From NCBI GenBank assembly GCA_965220345.1, contig OZ244822.1:1674001-1738000 (forward strand): a stretch of DNA of 64,000 nucleotides, written 5' to 3'. Under the pieces are notes generated by a model. That model worked only from the letters and a program-made list of their open reading frames with translations. It had not been told where the DNA came from and ran no database searches. Source of the stretch: Aldehydirespirator sp965220345 (GTDB lineage Bacteria > Actinomycetota > Acidimicrobiia > Acidimicrobiales > Aldehydirespiratoraceae). A program made the position numbers and the translations under genes. Shown here piece by piece: positions 23,836 through 31,968 of the stretch (position 1 is its first letter; each line of letters opens with the position of its first letter).

Positions 23836-23966
23836 ACAACAGCGCGCCGACACTCAATCACTGCCCCGCTGTTGCTGCTGTTTTTAGCTGGGCTGGTGTT
23901 TTTCGCTGGGCTAACTGGCACTGGGCAAGTTGGCACTGGGCTAGCAGGCAACTCGGGTTGCTATGA
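23832..23966 (+). CDS. Possible 44-residue Trp-rich peptide between cmk and plsC
   Basis: A small frame starts with an ATG that overlaps the cmk stop (ATGA) and ends with a TGA that overlaps the plsC start (ATGA), so it fills the gap exactly. The peptide reads MNNSAPTLNHCPAVAAVFSW and continues with repeated WHWAS units; it has six Trp in its second half. The double ATGA overlap is the pattern of a translationally coupled gene or a coupling leader for plsC. Against this, the sequence is low in complexity and made of a short tandem duplication (TTGGCACTGGGC). I do not assign a function. Confidence 0.4.
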   Translation: MNNSAPTLNHCPAVAAVFSWAGVFRWANWHWASWHWASRQLGLL

Positions 23967-24724
23967 GTCGCAGCGTCTACGGGCGACGCAGCGCTGCTGG
24001 CGACAGCGCTAACGCCATTGACGATGACTCCAGCGGTGGGGCTTACCGTCGCAGTCACCATCGGCTGTGGGGGCGCATTCTCTACCGGTTGTTGTGGACG
24101 CTGTTGCTGGGGCTTTGCAAAGCGCTGTTTCGGTTGCGGGTTGAAGGCAGAGATAACTTCCCGTCGGGGCCATTCATTCTTTCGCCGGTGCATCGCTCGT
24201 TCATTGACACTCCGATAGCGGCTCTGGCCACCAGCAGGCGATTGCGTTTCATGGGCAAAGAGAGCCTTTGGCAGATACGGCCTCTAGGTGCTCTTCTTTC
24301 AGCGGTCGGAGGCTTCCCAGTGCAGCGCGGCATGGCTGACCGCACCGCGCTGCGTGCAGCAACCGATGTACTGGCTTTAGGTGAGCCGTTAGTGATGTTC
24401 CCTGAGGGCACGCGCCGAAGCGGCGATCGCGTCAAGCGCGCTGACATGCTTGACGGCCCGGCTTTCGTAGCAGCTCGTGCTGGAGTGCCGATCGTGCCAG
24501 TGGGGCTCGGTGGCACGGTGCGAGCTTTGCCGGTGGGTTCGGTGATACCCCGGCTGCGTCGGGTGGTGATAGTGGTAGGTGATCCGATAGATCCGCCTGC
24601 CGCGCCCAAGGGAAAGCTGCCACGTCGGGCAATCAGCGAACACACGGATCGTTTGTATGAGGAACTGAGCGATCTCTATCTGGAGGCTCGTGTTCTGGCT
24701 GGACAGCAGGCAGCACCCGCCTAA
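23963..24724 (+). CDS. plsC: 1-acyl-sn-glycerol-3-phosphate acyltransferase
   Basis: PlsC-type enzymes add the second acyl chain to lysophosphatidic acid at the inner membrane. The 253-residue protein has a hydrophobic segment at about residues 38-55 (WGRILYRLLWTLLLGLC) and the acyltransferase motifs in order: HRSFIDT (HX4D, near residue 79), GKESLWQIRPLG, FPVQRG, and FPEGTRRSGD (near residue 144). The first 30 residues are polar and not conserved. It follows cmk, with a small Trp-rich frame in between, and faces ispH. The aroA-cmk-plsC neighbourhood is common in actinobacteria. Confidence 0.92.
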   Translation: MSRSVYGRRSAAGDSANAIDDDSSGGAYRRSHHRLWGRILYRLLWTLLLGLCKALFRLRVEGRDNFPSGPFILSPVHRSFIDTPIAALATSRRLRFMGKESLWQIRPLGALLSAVGGFPVQRGMADRTALRAATDVLALGEPLVMFPEGTRRSGDRVKRADMLDGPAFVAARAGVPIVPVGLGGTVRALPVGSVIPRLRRVVIVVGDPIDPPAAPKGKLPRRAISEHTDRLYEELSDLYLEARVLAGQQAAPA

Positions 24725-24782
24725 CCCAGACCCAAGAATCAGACGCTTACAAGAAATAGACGTTTATAGAAAAATAGAACGC

Positions 24783-25814
24783 TTATACGGTCAGCTGGTC
24801 CAGTAGGTCGCTGGCGCTGATTGAGCGGTCATTGAGCGGCGCACGCTCTGCGTTGCCCGAACCCAGAGCCACTAGTGCTGCTGCCTCCACCGCTGCAAGC
24901 AGATCACGAAGATTGCGGGGTGGCGGGAAGTATTCGTCCTCATCCATGGCTGTCACTTCTTCAACACCCTGTGCGGGTGCCAGCCGTTCGATCACTTGAT
25001 GCACTAAGTCTTCGGGCCCTGATGCTCCAGCGGTCACTCCGATTGTTCCCGAAAGGTCAGAGGGAATGCCGTCAGCATCGTCGATCCTCAGCACCCGGCG
25101 GCATCCAGCATCAGCTGCTAGAGCTGCCAAAGATTGAGTGTTGGAAGAGTTGGCAGAGCCGATCACGAGCACCGCGTCACAGCGTGGAGCGATCTCCATG
25201 AGTGCTGTTTGGCGGTTGGTGGTAGCGAAGCACAGGTCGCTTTTACCGGGCTGCCACAAATCCGGGAAACGTCGGCGGGTGTGATCCAGAATGCCCTGCC
25301 AGTCGCGGTGCGAAAGGGTGGTCTGGGCTAGCACGGCCACCGGTTCAGCAAACTCGGGCAGCGCAGCTACCCCTCTGACGCTGTCGACGCGGTGTATCGA
25401 TTCAGGGGCTACAGCCATCGTTCCCACAGCTTCCTGATGGTTTTCGTGGCCGATATAAACGATCTGATAACCCTTACCGGCTCGGGTCTTGACTTCGTGA
25501 TGAACTTTGGTTACCAGAGGACACACTGCATCCACTAGATAGCCGCCTCGGTCGTGGGCTGCTTGCACAACCTCGGGCGCTGAGCCGTGAGCAGAAAGCA
25601 TGATGGGCGAACCGTCTGGCACCTCGGCGATGTCCTCCACAAAAACCACACCAGCCTCCTCAAAGCGCTGCACCACCTTTTGGTTGTGGATGATCTCGTG
25701 GTAGCAGTAAACCGGCGGGCCGAAAGCTCTGATTGTCCAAGCAAGTGCCTTTATGGCCATGTCCACCCCAGCACAAAAACCCCGCGGCGAGGCGAGCAGC
25801 ACTCGTTCAATCAC
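24783..25814 (-). CDS. ispH: 4-hydroxy-3-methylbut-2-enyl diphosphate reductase
   Basis: IspH makes IPP and DMAPP in the last step of the MEP isoprenoid pathway, using a 4Fe-4S cluster. The three cluster cysteines are visible in RGFCAGVDMA (Cys14), DAVCPLVTKVH and KSDLCFATTNRQ. The family motifs IGHENHQEAVGTM and VIGSANSSNTQSL are intact. At 343 residues it is slightly longer than usual, with a divergent tail (from about 295) rich in Leu and Ala. Its ATG overlaps the stop of the ParA-like gene upstream by four bases, so both are translated from one message. Confidence 0.96.
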   Translation of the reverse strand: MIERVLLASPRGFCAGVDMAIKALAWTIRAFGPPVYCYHEIIHNQKVVQRFEEAGVVFVEDIAEVPDGSPIMLSAHGSAPEVVQAAHDRGGYLVDAVCPLVTKVHHEVKTRAGKGYQIVYIGHENHQEAVGTMAVAPESIHRVDSVRGVAALPEFAEPVAVLAQTTLSHRDWQGILDHTRRRFPDLWQPGKSDLCFATTNRQTALMEIAPRCDAVLVIGSANSSNTQSLAALAADAGCRRVLRIDDADGIPSDLSGTIGVTAGASGPEDLVHQVIERLAPAQGVEEVTAMDEDEYFPPPRNLRDLLAAVEAAALVALGSGNAERAPLNDRSISASDLLDQLTV

Positions 25815-26581
25815 AGCAGTGATGCTAGTCGCTGACGAGTCTCATTAGACAGCATTTGAGTTAGGGCAGCCGAAGCAGCTGGATCACCAAGGGCGGCGCG
25901 TCCTGTTGCGCGTCTCGGTGCACGGCTTTCGTTTATTAGCACCGGGGCACCGGCAGCGAGCGCGCTGCTGTCCGCCAACTGGCGCAGACTCATTTTTACA
26001 GCCGCTGAGCGATGCCTGAAGTTGCGCGGCAGTCGGTTGATGACCGTCACCAGCCGCTCAATATCCATCATGGTGGCTAAGGCTTCGCTGGTTCTAGCAA
26101 GCCAGTTAAGGCTTTCCGTGTTGGGGTTGGCGACCATTGCGATCAGGTCGCAGCGGCTCAGCATCGCAGCTGTAACTGCTGTTGCTGAAATGCTTGATGT
26201 GGCAGTATCGGCCCGATTAGAAGCAACCGCACCAGCGTCTGCACTGTCTGAGCCAGCACTGTTTGAATCTGCACTGTCTGAGCCAACCGGGGCTGCGACT
26301 GCCAAAGCAGCGGCTGCTGAAGTGATGGCAGCGCTGGTAGCAGCGCTGCCGATGTCGGCTACCACGAAGCGATGACTGGCTTTCAGGTTGTCCAGATCAG
26401 CGACGCTGGTCGTGCCGGTGACGCGAGCCACCAGCCCACGGTTGGAGGCATCACAGCTCAAGTCTTCTGCTAGGCACTCAGCCAGCAGAGTGCAGCCGAC
26501 CCCGCGAGTGCCGACCACTCCTATCAGGCTGCCTTGCCAAGATTTCGGGGGGTATCCACGTTCTTCAGCGGTCATTGTCAT
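25811..26581 (-). CDS. ParA/MinD-like protein with degenerate P-loop
   Basis: This protein (256 residues from the ATG at 26581; the frame is open further upstream without a start signal) resembles the ParA/MinD/CpaE ATPase fold. It has SLIGVVGTRGVGCTLLAE near residue 18, FVVADIGSAATSAA at the Walker B position, LIAMVANPNTESLNWLART, and VTVINRLPRNFR. The P-loop reads TRGVGCT instead of KGGVGKT, so both lysines needed for ATP hydrolysis are missing. A 40-residue Ser/Asp/Ala-rich insert built from 15-bp repeats (about 26242-26286) breaks the middle. It is coupled to ispH by ATGA. A non-hydrolysing regulator such as the septum-site protein Ssd is one idea; the function is unknown. Confidence 0.6.
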   Translation of the reverse strand: MTMTAEERGYPPKSWQGSLIGVVGTRGVGCTLLAECLAEDLSCDASNRGLVARVTGTTSVADLDNLKASHRFVVADIGSAATSAAITSAAAALAVAAPVGSDSADSNSAGSDSADAGAVASNRADTATSSISATAVTAAMLSRCDLIAMVANPNTESLNWLARTSEALATMMDIERLVTVINRLPRNFRHRSAAVKMSLRQLADSSALAAGAPVLINESRAPRRATGRAALGDPAASAALTQMLSNETRQRLASLL

Positions 26582-26689
26582 ATACTCTCTGTAGTCTCTT
26601 CGTATGAAATGCTGTTCACGCGACGAGCGTCCACATATAATCACACACAACTCCAATCCACCAAAATGGTACTGAAAGGCACTATAGCC

Positions 26690-26980
26690 ATGATTGATGT
26701 AGATCAAATTGAAAAATCGCCCGGCCAGTGGCTAGGCACTACCGCTGCTGCCAAACGCCTCGGGATCACAACGCGCACTCTCTATCGCTTCATTGATGAG
26801 GGTTACATCGCGGCCTATCGAATGGGTCGAGTGATTCGTGTCCTGAGTTCCGATGTTGATGCTTACATTGAGGCCTGCCGGATTGAGCCGGGCACCATCT
26901 CTCACCTCTATCCCGAAGTGGTACCCAAGAATCCAAGCAACAGCCCAGCAAGCCCTAGCCCAGTAAGCCCTTCTGCATAG
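26690..26980 (+). CDS. Small HTH protein, excisionase/BldC-like (MerR-type) DNA-binding domain
   Basis: This is a 96-residue protein from the ATG at 26690, which has a GAAAGG site about ten bases upstream; an in-frame ATG at 26666 is possible. It consists mainly of one MerR/excisionase-type winged HTH: WLGTTAAAKRLGITTRTLYR is the helix-turn-helix, and FIDEGYIAAYRMGRVIRVLS with DVDAYIEACR is the wing and closing helix. The tail is rich in Pro and Ser. It resembles BldC-type regulators of actinobacteria and may act as a small transcription factor. It is divergent from the ParA-like/ispH pair with about 110 AT-rich bases between, so it may control them. Confidence 0.82.
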   Translation: MIDVDQIEKSPGQWLGTTAAAKRLGITTRTLYRFIDEGYIAAYRMGRVIRVLSSDVDAYIEACRIEPGTISHLYPEVVPKNPSNSPASPSPVSPSA

Positions 26981-27006
26981 CAACTGCTCAGCTTCTGAAG
27001 TCTGGC

Positions 27007-27035
27007 ATGACTCAGACCTGGAGGGTCTGAGTCAT
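27007..27035. terminator. Perfect 12-bp hairpin between convergent genes
   Basis: ATGACTCAGACC (27007-27018) and its exact reverse complement (27024-27035) flank a 5-nt loop. It lies between the ends of the HTH gene (+) and the methyltransferase gene (-), and its right arm covers the methyltransferase stop. That position and symmetry fit a bidirectional terminator, although no long T-run follows on either side. Confidence 0.75.
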
Positions 27036-28144
27036 ATCTGGATCTCGTAATACCAGTTGGTGGGATCCAGTTCCACCTCATGGCGGGTAAATCGGGTAAA
27101 CCCAGAGTGCTTAGCCATTTCTTCGAGTTTGGCTGGATGCAGTCCCAGTGTGCCTAGTCCCTCACCTTCGGGTTCCGATAAACCCGAAGACAGGCAGTAG
27201 AAAACCGACATGGCATACATGTAGGGCAGCAGTGGGATCTTGCGGTTCGCCTCAAGATCGCCTCGGCCTTTCAGGTCCGCTACTAGCCACCAGCCGTCGT
27301 CGGCCAGATTGCGCCGCGCTGCCGCTATTGCTTCGCTGGGGCGGGGTAGGTCATGCAGCACGTCAAGCGTTACCAGCAGTTCCACAGGGCCGAAACTGTC
27401 AAGATCGTCAAAGGTTCCCTGCTCAAAGGACAAGTTCTCCAGACCCGCAGTCTGGGCTCTTGTGCGTGCCTCACTGAGAGCGTGCTCTGAGGGATCAATA
27501 CCTACGACCTGCGCTTTGGGGAAGCTGGCTGCTAGCAACCGCGAAGCCACACCGGCACCGCAGCCCATGTCCACGATGCGGGCGGGGTCGCGGTTGAGCC
27601 GCTCCACTGCTCCATCAAAGCTGGCTAGCACCTCTGACACTAAGAAGCTTTCCTGGCGTGCCGCCGACATGGCGCACTGCATATGGCAGGCATGATCGCC
27701 GTGCTCGTCCCAGGTCATACCCAGGCCGCTGCGGAACGCTTCGGCGGTGCGCTCAATCTCGCGATGCGTCATAGGCGGGCCGTAGACCCCTGCCATGAAG
27801 CTCCAGTGATCGCTGTCGGTCAAAGCAACCCGCGCTTCAGGTGTGAGCGCGAAACGGCCTTGTTCGTGCTGCACGATGTCGGCGGCGGCCATGCCGTGCA
27901 GCCATTCCCTTACCCAGCGTTCCTGCAGTCCTGCCTGTTGAGCCAGTTGCTCGCTGCTGCAAGGTTCGATTTTTGTGAGGGCATCCCAAAGATTGAGGCG
28001 TGTGCCCAAGTGCATCAGAGCCGAGAGCATTTCGCCTTGCTTGATTCGGAACAGGTTCAACAGGGTTGAAGGCAGCCGATCAGGGTCAAACTCGGTGCGG
28101 ATCGAAGTCATGCGAGGCTGCTTTGAGGTGGATTTGGCTTTCAT
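27032..28144 (-). CDS. Class I SAM-dependent methyltransferase with N-terminal winged helix
   Basis: The protein has about 370 residues. The N-terminal part (LLNLFRIKQGEMLSALMHLG ... AQQAGLQERWVREWLHGMAA) is a winged-helix dimerisation domain like that of small-molecule O-methyltransferases. The C-terminal Rossmann domain has the SAM motif RIVDMGCGAGVASRLLA near residue 190, VVGIDPSEHAL, and ELLVTLDVLHDLPRPSEA. Similar proteins are annotated as ubiquinone/menaquinone or natural-product methyltransferases; the substrate is not decidable here. I chose the ATG at 28144; a TTG at 28159 and an ATG at 28111 are also possible because no clear ribosome site is visible. It ends at the hairpin at 27007 and starts next to tRNA-Gly. 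Confidence 0.82.
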   Translation of the reverse strand: MKAKSTSKQPRMTSIRTEFDPDRLPSTLLNLFRIKQGEMLSALMHLGTRLNLWDALTKIEPCSSEQLAQQAGLQERWVREWLHGMAAADIVQHEQGRFALTPEARVALTDSDHWSFMAGVYGPPMTHREIERTAEAFRSGLGMTWDEHGDHACHMQCAMSAARQESFLVSEVLASFDGAVERLNRDPARIVDMGCGAGVASRLLAASFPKAQVVGIDPSEHALSEARTRAQTAGLENLSFEQGTFDDLDSFGPVELLVTLDVLHDLPRPSEAIAAARRNLADDGWWLVADLKGRGDLEANRKIPLLPYMYAMSVFYCLSSGLSEPEGEGLGTLGLHPAKLEEMAKHSGFTRFTRHEVELDPTNWYYEIQI

Positions 28145-28164
28145 TGCTTGAGTCAGCAATCTTG

Positions 28165-28236
28165 AGCGGGCGACCGGAATCGAACCGGCATCATCAGCTT
28201 GGAAGGCTGAGGTTCTAGCCGTTGAACTACGCCCGC
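28165..28236 (-). tRNA. tRNA-Gly (anticodon TCC)
   Basis: On the minus strand a 72-base cloverleaf folds fully: acceptor GCGGGCG/CGCCCGC, D arm GTTC/GAAC, anticodon stem TCAGC/GCTGA with loop CTTCCAA, and T arm GCCGG-TTCGATT-CCGGT. The anticodon TCC decodes GGA (Gly). Unlike the tRNA-Ala at 6676, no CCA is encoded (the next bases are CAA), so CCA must be added by the nucleotidyltransferase. Confidence 0.95.
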
Positions 28237-28404
28237 AAACCTTCTACAGTAGCGGCCTCAGCGGCGCTGCAGCACTGCTTTTTTGTGTGGGGCTTGTGTA
28301 TCTGTTGGTTCTGGTTGCGTTTCTGCCGGGTTCAGCTCAGGCAAGCGGACAGTGGGTGCTTTGGTCGCGTAGTGCGTTGAAGCGGCACCGCTAGACTCCC
28401 CGAT

Positions 28405-29949
28405 GTGCGCAGCAGCGTCGAAACGCTCTCGGATAACCGGGTCAAGTTGACTATTGAGTTAGACGAATCAGAGTTCGAGACTGAGGTCGAAGCCGCTTTC
28501 AAGCGCATTGCCAGGCAGGTGAGAATCCCTGGTTTTCGCCCGGGACGCGCCCCGCGTCGGCTGCTAGAGGCTCAACTTGGCCCCGAAGCCGGAAGGGTGG
28601 AGGCTTTGCGGGCTTCGCTGCCCGACTACTACTCGCGTGCTGTGGTAGAGCATGAAGTTGATGTCATCGACATGCCCGAGATTGAGATCACTCAGGGTGA
28701 CAAGTCTGGGCCGGTCAGCTTCGACGCTGTGGTTGACGTGCGTCCCTGCATCGAAGTTTCGGGTTATCACGATCTCAGCGTGGAGATACCTAATCCAGAG
28801 GTTGACGAATCCGAAATCCAGGCCGAGATTGACAGGTTCCGTGAGCAGTTCGCTGAACTGTCGGCGGTGAAGCGAGCCGCGCTTGACGGCGACCATCTCA
28901 CTATCGACATTTCTGGCAGCTTCGAAGGCGAAACCCTTGACGGTCTCACCACCTCCGATTACGACTACCTACTCGGCACCGGCGCTGTGGTGCCCGAAAT
29001 TGATGAGAACCTGCGCGGCGCTTCAGCTGGCGACATTTTGGAGTTCACCGCTAGGCATCCAGATCCCGACACCAACGGCGTGATCAGCTTCCGTGTGCTG
29101 GTGAAAGAAGTGCAGCAGAGCATCCTTCCAGAACTCAATGACGAGTTCGTGGCAGCCAACACCGAGTTTGAGACCGCCGAAGAGTTCCAGACTGCAATAC
29201 GCCGCGGCCAGGCCCGCACTCGGGCCATCTACGCAGAGTCGCAGCGACGCGAAGGCATCGCTGACGCGATAGCAGGTTTGGTCACCGACGAAGTGCCTGA
29301 AGTTATGGTCGCTTCAGAAGTACAGGCCCGGATTGAGAACTTAACAGCGGATCTGTCACGGCGCGGCTATGAACTTGATGACTATCTCAACAGCGTCGGG
29401 CAGTCACGCCAAGAGTTTGATGAGAGCCTGCGCGAAGATGCCGACCGCAGCGTCAAGCTAGATCTTGCGTTGCGAGCTGTAGCTGAAGCGGAGGGGCTAA
29501 CCGCAGGCCCCGAAGCGGTGGATGCTGAACTGCAAAGCTTGGTAGAGGCCATAGCTGGCGGTGTCGCCGCAGCCGCCACAGAATCCGCTGAGTTGGAGTC
29601 CGGCCAGGATGAGACCAGCCCGCAGCATCAAACAGATCTCACAGAGCAGGCAGAACAGACTGAGGCAGAACAGGCCGAAGCAGAAAAGACAGAGGTAGAC
29701 AAGACAGAGAAAGAAGCCGAGCAGGCAGAGCAGATTGAGCGGTTGCGTGAGTCGCTGGTCTCGTCGGGTCGACTCCCGGAGATGCGTTCACAGATTTCCA
29801 AACGTGCTGCGCTGGAGTGGATCACCGACCGTGTGGAACTTGTCGATTCCGACGGCAAAGTCATTGACCCAGATTTGCTGCGTTCTGCGGTAGAAGAAGA
29901 TCAAGTAGAAGCAGATCAAAAAGACGACTCAGAACAGGAAGATGCATGA
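28405..29949 (+). CDS. tig: Trigger factor
   Basis: Trigger factor is the ribosome-bound chaperone and prolyl isomerase that meets nascent chains. The 514-residue protein starts with GTG. The N-terminal ribosome-binding domain has the signature GFRPGRAPRRLLEAQLG (about residues 42-58), and the central FKBP-type PPIase domain includes GDHLTIDISGSFEGE and YDYLLGTGAVVPEID. The C-terminal helical domain is interrupted at about 390-445 by an acidic, Gln/Thr/Glu-rich stretch (repeats such as EQAEQTEAEQAEAEKTE) not typical of the family. It overlaps clpP by four bases (ATGA); the tig-clpP-clpX order is standard. Confidence 0.95.
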   Translation: MRSSVETLSDNRVKLTIELDESEFETEVEAAFKRIARQVRIPGFRPGRAPRRLLEAQLGPEAGRVEALRASLPDYYSRAVVEHEVDVIDMPEIEITQGDKSGPVSFDAVVDVRPCIEVSGYHDLSVEIPNPEVDESEIQAEIDRFREQFAELSAVKRAALDGDHLTIDISGSFEGETLDGLTTSDYDYLLGTGAVVPEIDENLRGASAGDILEFTARHPDPDTNGVISFRVLVKEVQQSILPELNDEFVAANTEFETAEEFQTAIRRGQARTRAIYAESQRREGIADAIAGLVTDEVPEVMVASEVQARIENLTADLSRRGYELDDYLNSVGQSRQEFDESLREDADRSVKLDLALRAVAEAEGLTAGPEAVDAELQSLVEAIAGGVAAAATESAELESGQDETSPQHQTDLTEQAEQTEAEQAEAEKTEVDKTEKEAEQAEQIERLRESLVSSGRLPEMRSQISKRAALEWITDRVELVDSDGKVIDPDLLRSAVEEDQVEADQKDDSEQEDA

Positions 29950-30587
29950 GCACGATCAATCCTCGCAATTACCTAGTGCCTACCGTGGTGGAGCAGACCA
30001 ACCGCGGTGAGCGGGCCTTTGACCTCTACAGCCGGCTTCTCAAAGAGAACATCATCTTTTTGGGGACCCCCATTGATGACGTGGTGGCCAACCTGGTCTG
30101 TGCACAGTTGCTGCACCTTGAGTCCGAAGATCCCGACAAGGACATCAACCTCTATATCAACAGCCCCGGCGGCGACATCAATGCGTTATTCGCGATTTAC
30201 GACACGATGCAGTACATCCGTCCCGACATAACCACCATCTGCTTCGGTCAGGCAGCGTCAGCCGCGGCGGTGCTGCTTGCTGCTGGATCCAAAGGCAAGC
30301 GTTTAGCGTTGCCGCACGCCAAGATTTTGTTGCATCAACCGTATGCAGGAGCTCACGGCGATGCCAGCGATATTGAGCGGATCGCTTCAGAGGTAGCCAG
30401 GCTCAAGAAGTCGCTAGAGGAAGTGCTTTCTGAGCACACCGGCCAGCCCATTGAGCAGATCGCCACCGACACAGACCGTGATTTTGTGATGACTGCTGAG
30501 CAGGCGCAAACCTATGGTGTCATTGACGAAGTGATCCAAGCGCGTAATGTGGCCGACAACAGCAGCGCCATCAGGGCGATTAGTTGA
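29946..30587 (+). CDS. clpP: ATP-dependent Clp protease proteolytic subunit
   Basis: ClpP is the serine protease barrel that degrades proteins unfolded by ClpX or ClpC. The 213-residue sequence has the catalytic Ser in GQAASAAAVLLAAG (about residue 101), the His in ILLHQPYAGAHGD, and the Asp in TDTDRDFVMT. The oligomer-forming handle region is present. Actinobacteria often have two or more ClpP paralogues; only one is seen here, coupled to trigger factor by an ATGA overlap and followed by clpX after 55 bases. Confidence 0.96.
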   Translation: MSTINPRNYLVPTVVEQTNRGERAFDLYSRLLKENIIFLGTPIDDVVANLVCAQLLHLESEDPDKDINLYINSPGGDINALFAIYDTMQYIRPDITTICFGQAASAAAVLLAAGSKGKRLALPHAKILLHQPYAGAHGDASDIERIASEVARLKKSLEEVLSEHTGQPIEQIATDTDRDFVMTAEQAQTYGVIDEVIQARNVADNSSAIRAIS

Positions 30588-30642
30588 GCGTTGAACACAG
30601 GGTTCAGCGCTGAGAGCGAACAGGGCTAAGGGGTAGAAACGG

Positions 30643-31923
30643 GTGGCTAAGCTTGGTGAGGGAGGCGAGCTTCTCAAGTGCTCGTTCTGCGGCAAGTCGC
30701 AAAAGCAGGTAAAGAAGCTCATCGCTGGTCCCGGTGTTTACATCTGTGATGAATGCATCGACTTGTGCAACGAGATCATCGACGAAGAGCTAGCCGAATC
30801 ATCCGAAGACATTGTCGGGGAACTCCCGGCACCCCGTGAGATCTACGCATTTTTGGATGATTACATCGTCGGGCAAGACAGTGCCAAGCGCATACTGTCG
30901 GTTGCGGTCTACAACCATTACAAGCGGGTTCAGCTCAGCGAGAGCCAAGACCCTGAAGTGGAGCTGCAGAAGTCGAACATCCTTTTGATCGGGCCCACAG
31001 GCTGCGGAAAGACGCTGATGGCTCAGACCCTTGCCCGGATGCTTAACGTGCCCTTCGCCATAGCCGATGCCACTGCCCTCACTGAGGCTGGCTACGTAGG
31101 CGAAGACGTGGAGAACATCCTGCTGAAGCTGATCCAGGCGGCTGACTACGATGTCAAGAAAGCCGAGAAGGGCATCATCTACATAGACGAGATCGACAAG
31201 ATCGCCCGCAAGAGCGAGAACCCGTCAATCACCCGCGATGTTTCTGGTGAAGGAGTTCAGCAGGCTCTGCTCAAGATTTTGGAGGGCACTTCTGCTTCGG
31301 TGCCTCCCCAAGGCGGACGCAAGCATCCGCATCAGGAGTTCATCCAGATTGACACCACCAACGTGTTGTTCATCTGTGGGGGAGCTTTTGCTGGCATTGA
31401 GCAGATCGTTGAGCGCCGCATCGGTGCTAGCGGAGTCGGATTCGGTGCCGACATCCGCCGGCCTCAAGACAAAGATCTGGGTGCCATATTTTCTGAGGTG
31501 TTACCTGAAGACCTCACCAAATACGGGCTGATCCCCGAGTTCATCGGGCGCCTGCCGGTGACAGGCTCAGTCGGCGGCTTAGAGCGTGAAGCTTTGATGC
31601 GGATCTTGGTGGAGCCTCGCAATGCTTTAGTGAAGCAGTATCAGAAAATGTTCCGGTTTGAGAATGTTGAGCTGACCTTCACCGAGGATTCCCTTGAGGT
31701 AATAGCCGATGAGGCCATCAAACGTGCTTCTGGCGCGCGCGGGCTGCGGGCAGTGCTTGAAGAAGTGCTGCTTGACATCATGTACGATCTGCCTGGGCAA
31801 GCCGACGCTGCCGATGTGGTGGTTGACCGTGACATGGTGCGGCGCAACGTGAACCCCACGCTGGTGCCTCGGGCCGATGCCATATCCAACGCCGAAGACA
31901 CCCGCTCGCGGCGCGCCAGCTGA
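30643..31923 (+). CDS. clpX: ATP-dependent Clp protease ATP-binding subunit ClpX
   Basis: ClpX is the AAA+ unfoldase that feeds ClpP. It starts with GTG and has 426 residues. The N-terminal C4 zinc finger reads LKCSFCGKSQKQV followed by VYICDECIDLCNE. The AAA+ domain has Walker A GPTGCGKTLMAQ near residue 117, Walker B GIIYIDEIDKIARKS, and the sensor and ClpP-binding loops in the usual order. It is co-directional with tig-clpP. Confidence 0.97.
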   Translation: MAKLGEGGELLKCSFCGKSQKQVKKLIAGPGVYICDECIDLCNEIIDEELAESSEDIVGELPAPREIYAFLDDYIVGQDSAKRILSVAVYNHYKRVQLSESQDPEVELQKSNILLIGPTGCGKTLMAQTLARMLNVPFAIADATALTEAGYVGEDVENILLKLIQAADYDVKKAEKGIIYIDEIDKIARKSENPSITRDVSGEGVQQALLKILEGTSASVPPQGGRKHPHQEFIQIDTTNVLFICGGAFAGIEQIVERRIGASGVGFGADIRRPQDKDLGAIFSEVLPEDLTKYGLIPEFIGRLPVTGSVGGLEREALMRILVEPRNALVKQYQKMFRFENVELTFTEDSLEVIADEAIKRASGARGLRAVLEEVLLDIMYDLPGQADAADVVVDRDMVRRNVNPTLVPRADAISNAEDTRSRRAS

Positions 31924-31968
31924 CAAACGGCGCTTGCTGACGAGCTGCTAGCCGTCAGGCTTGAGAAG

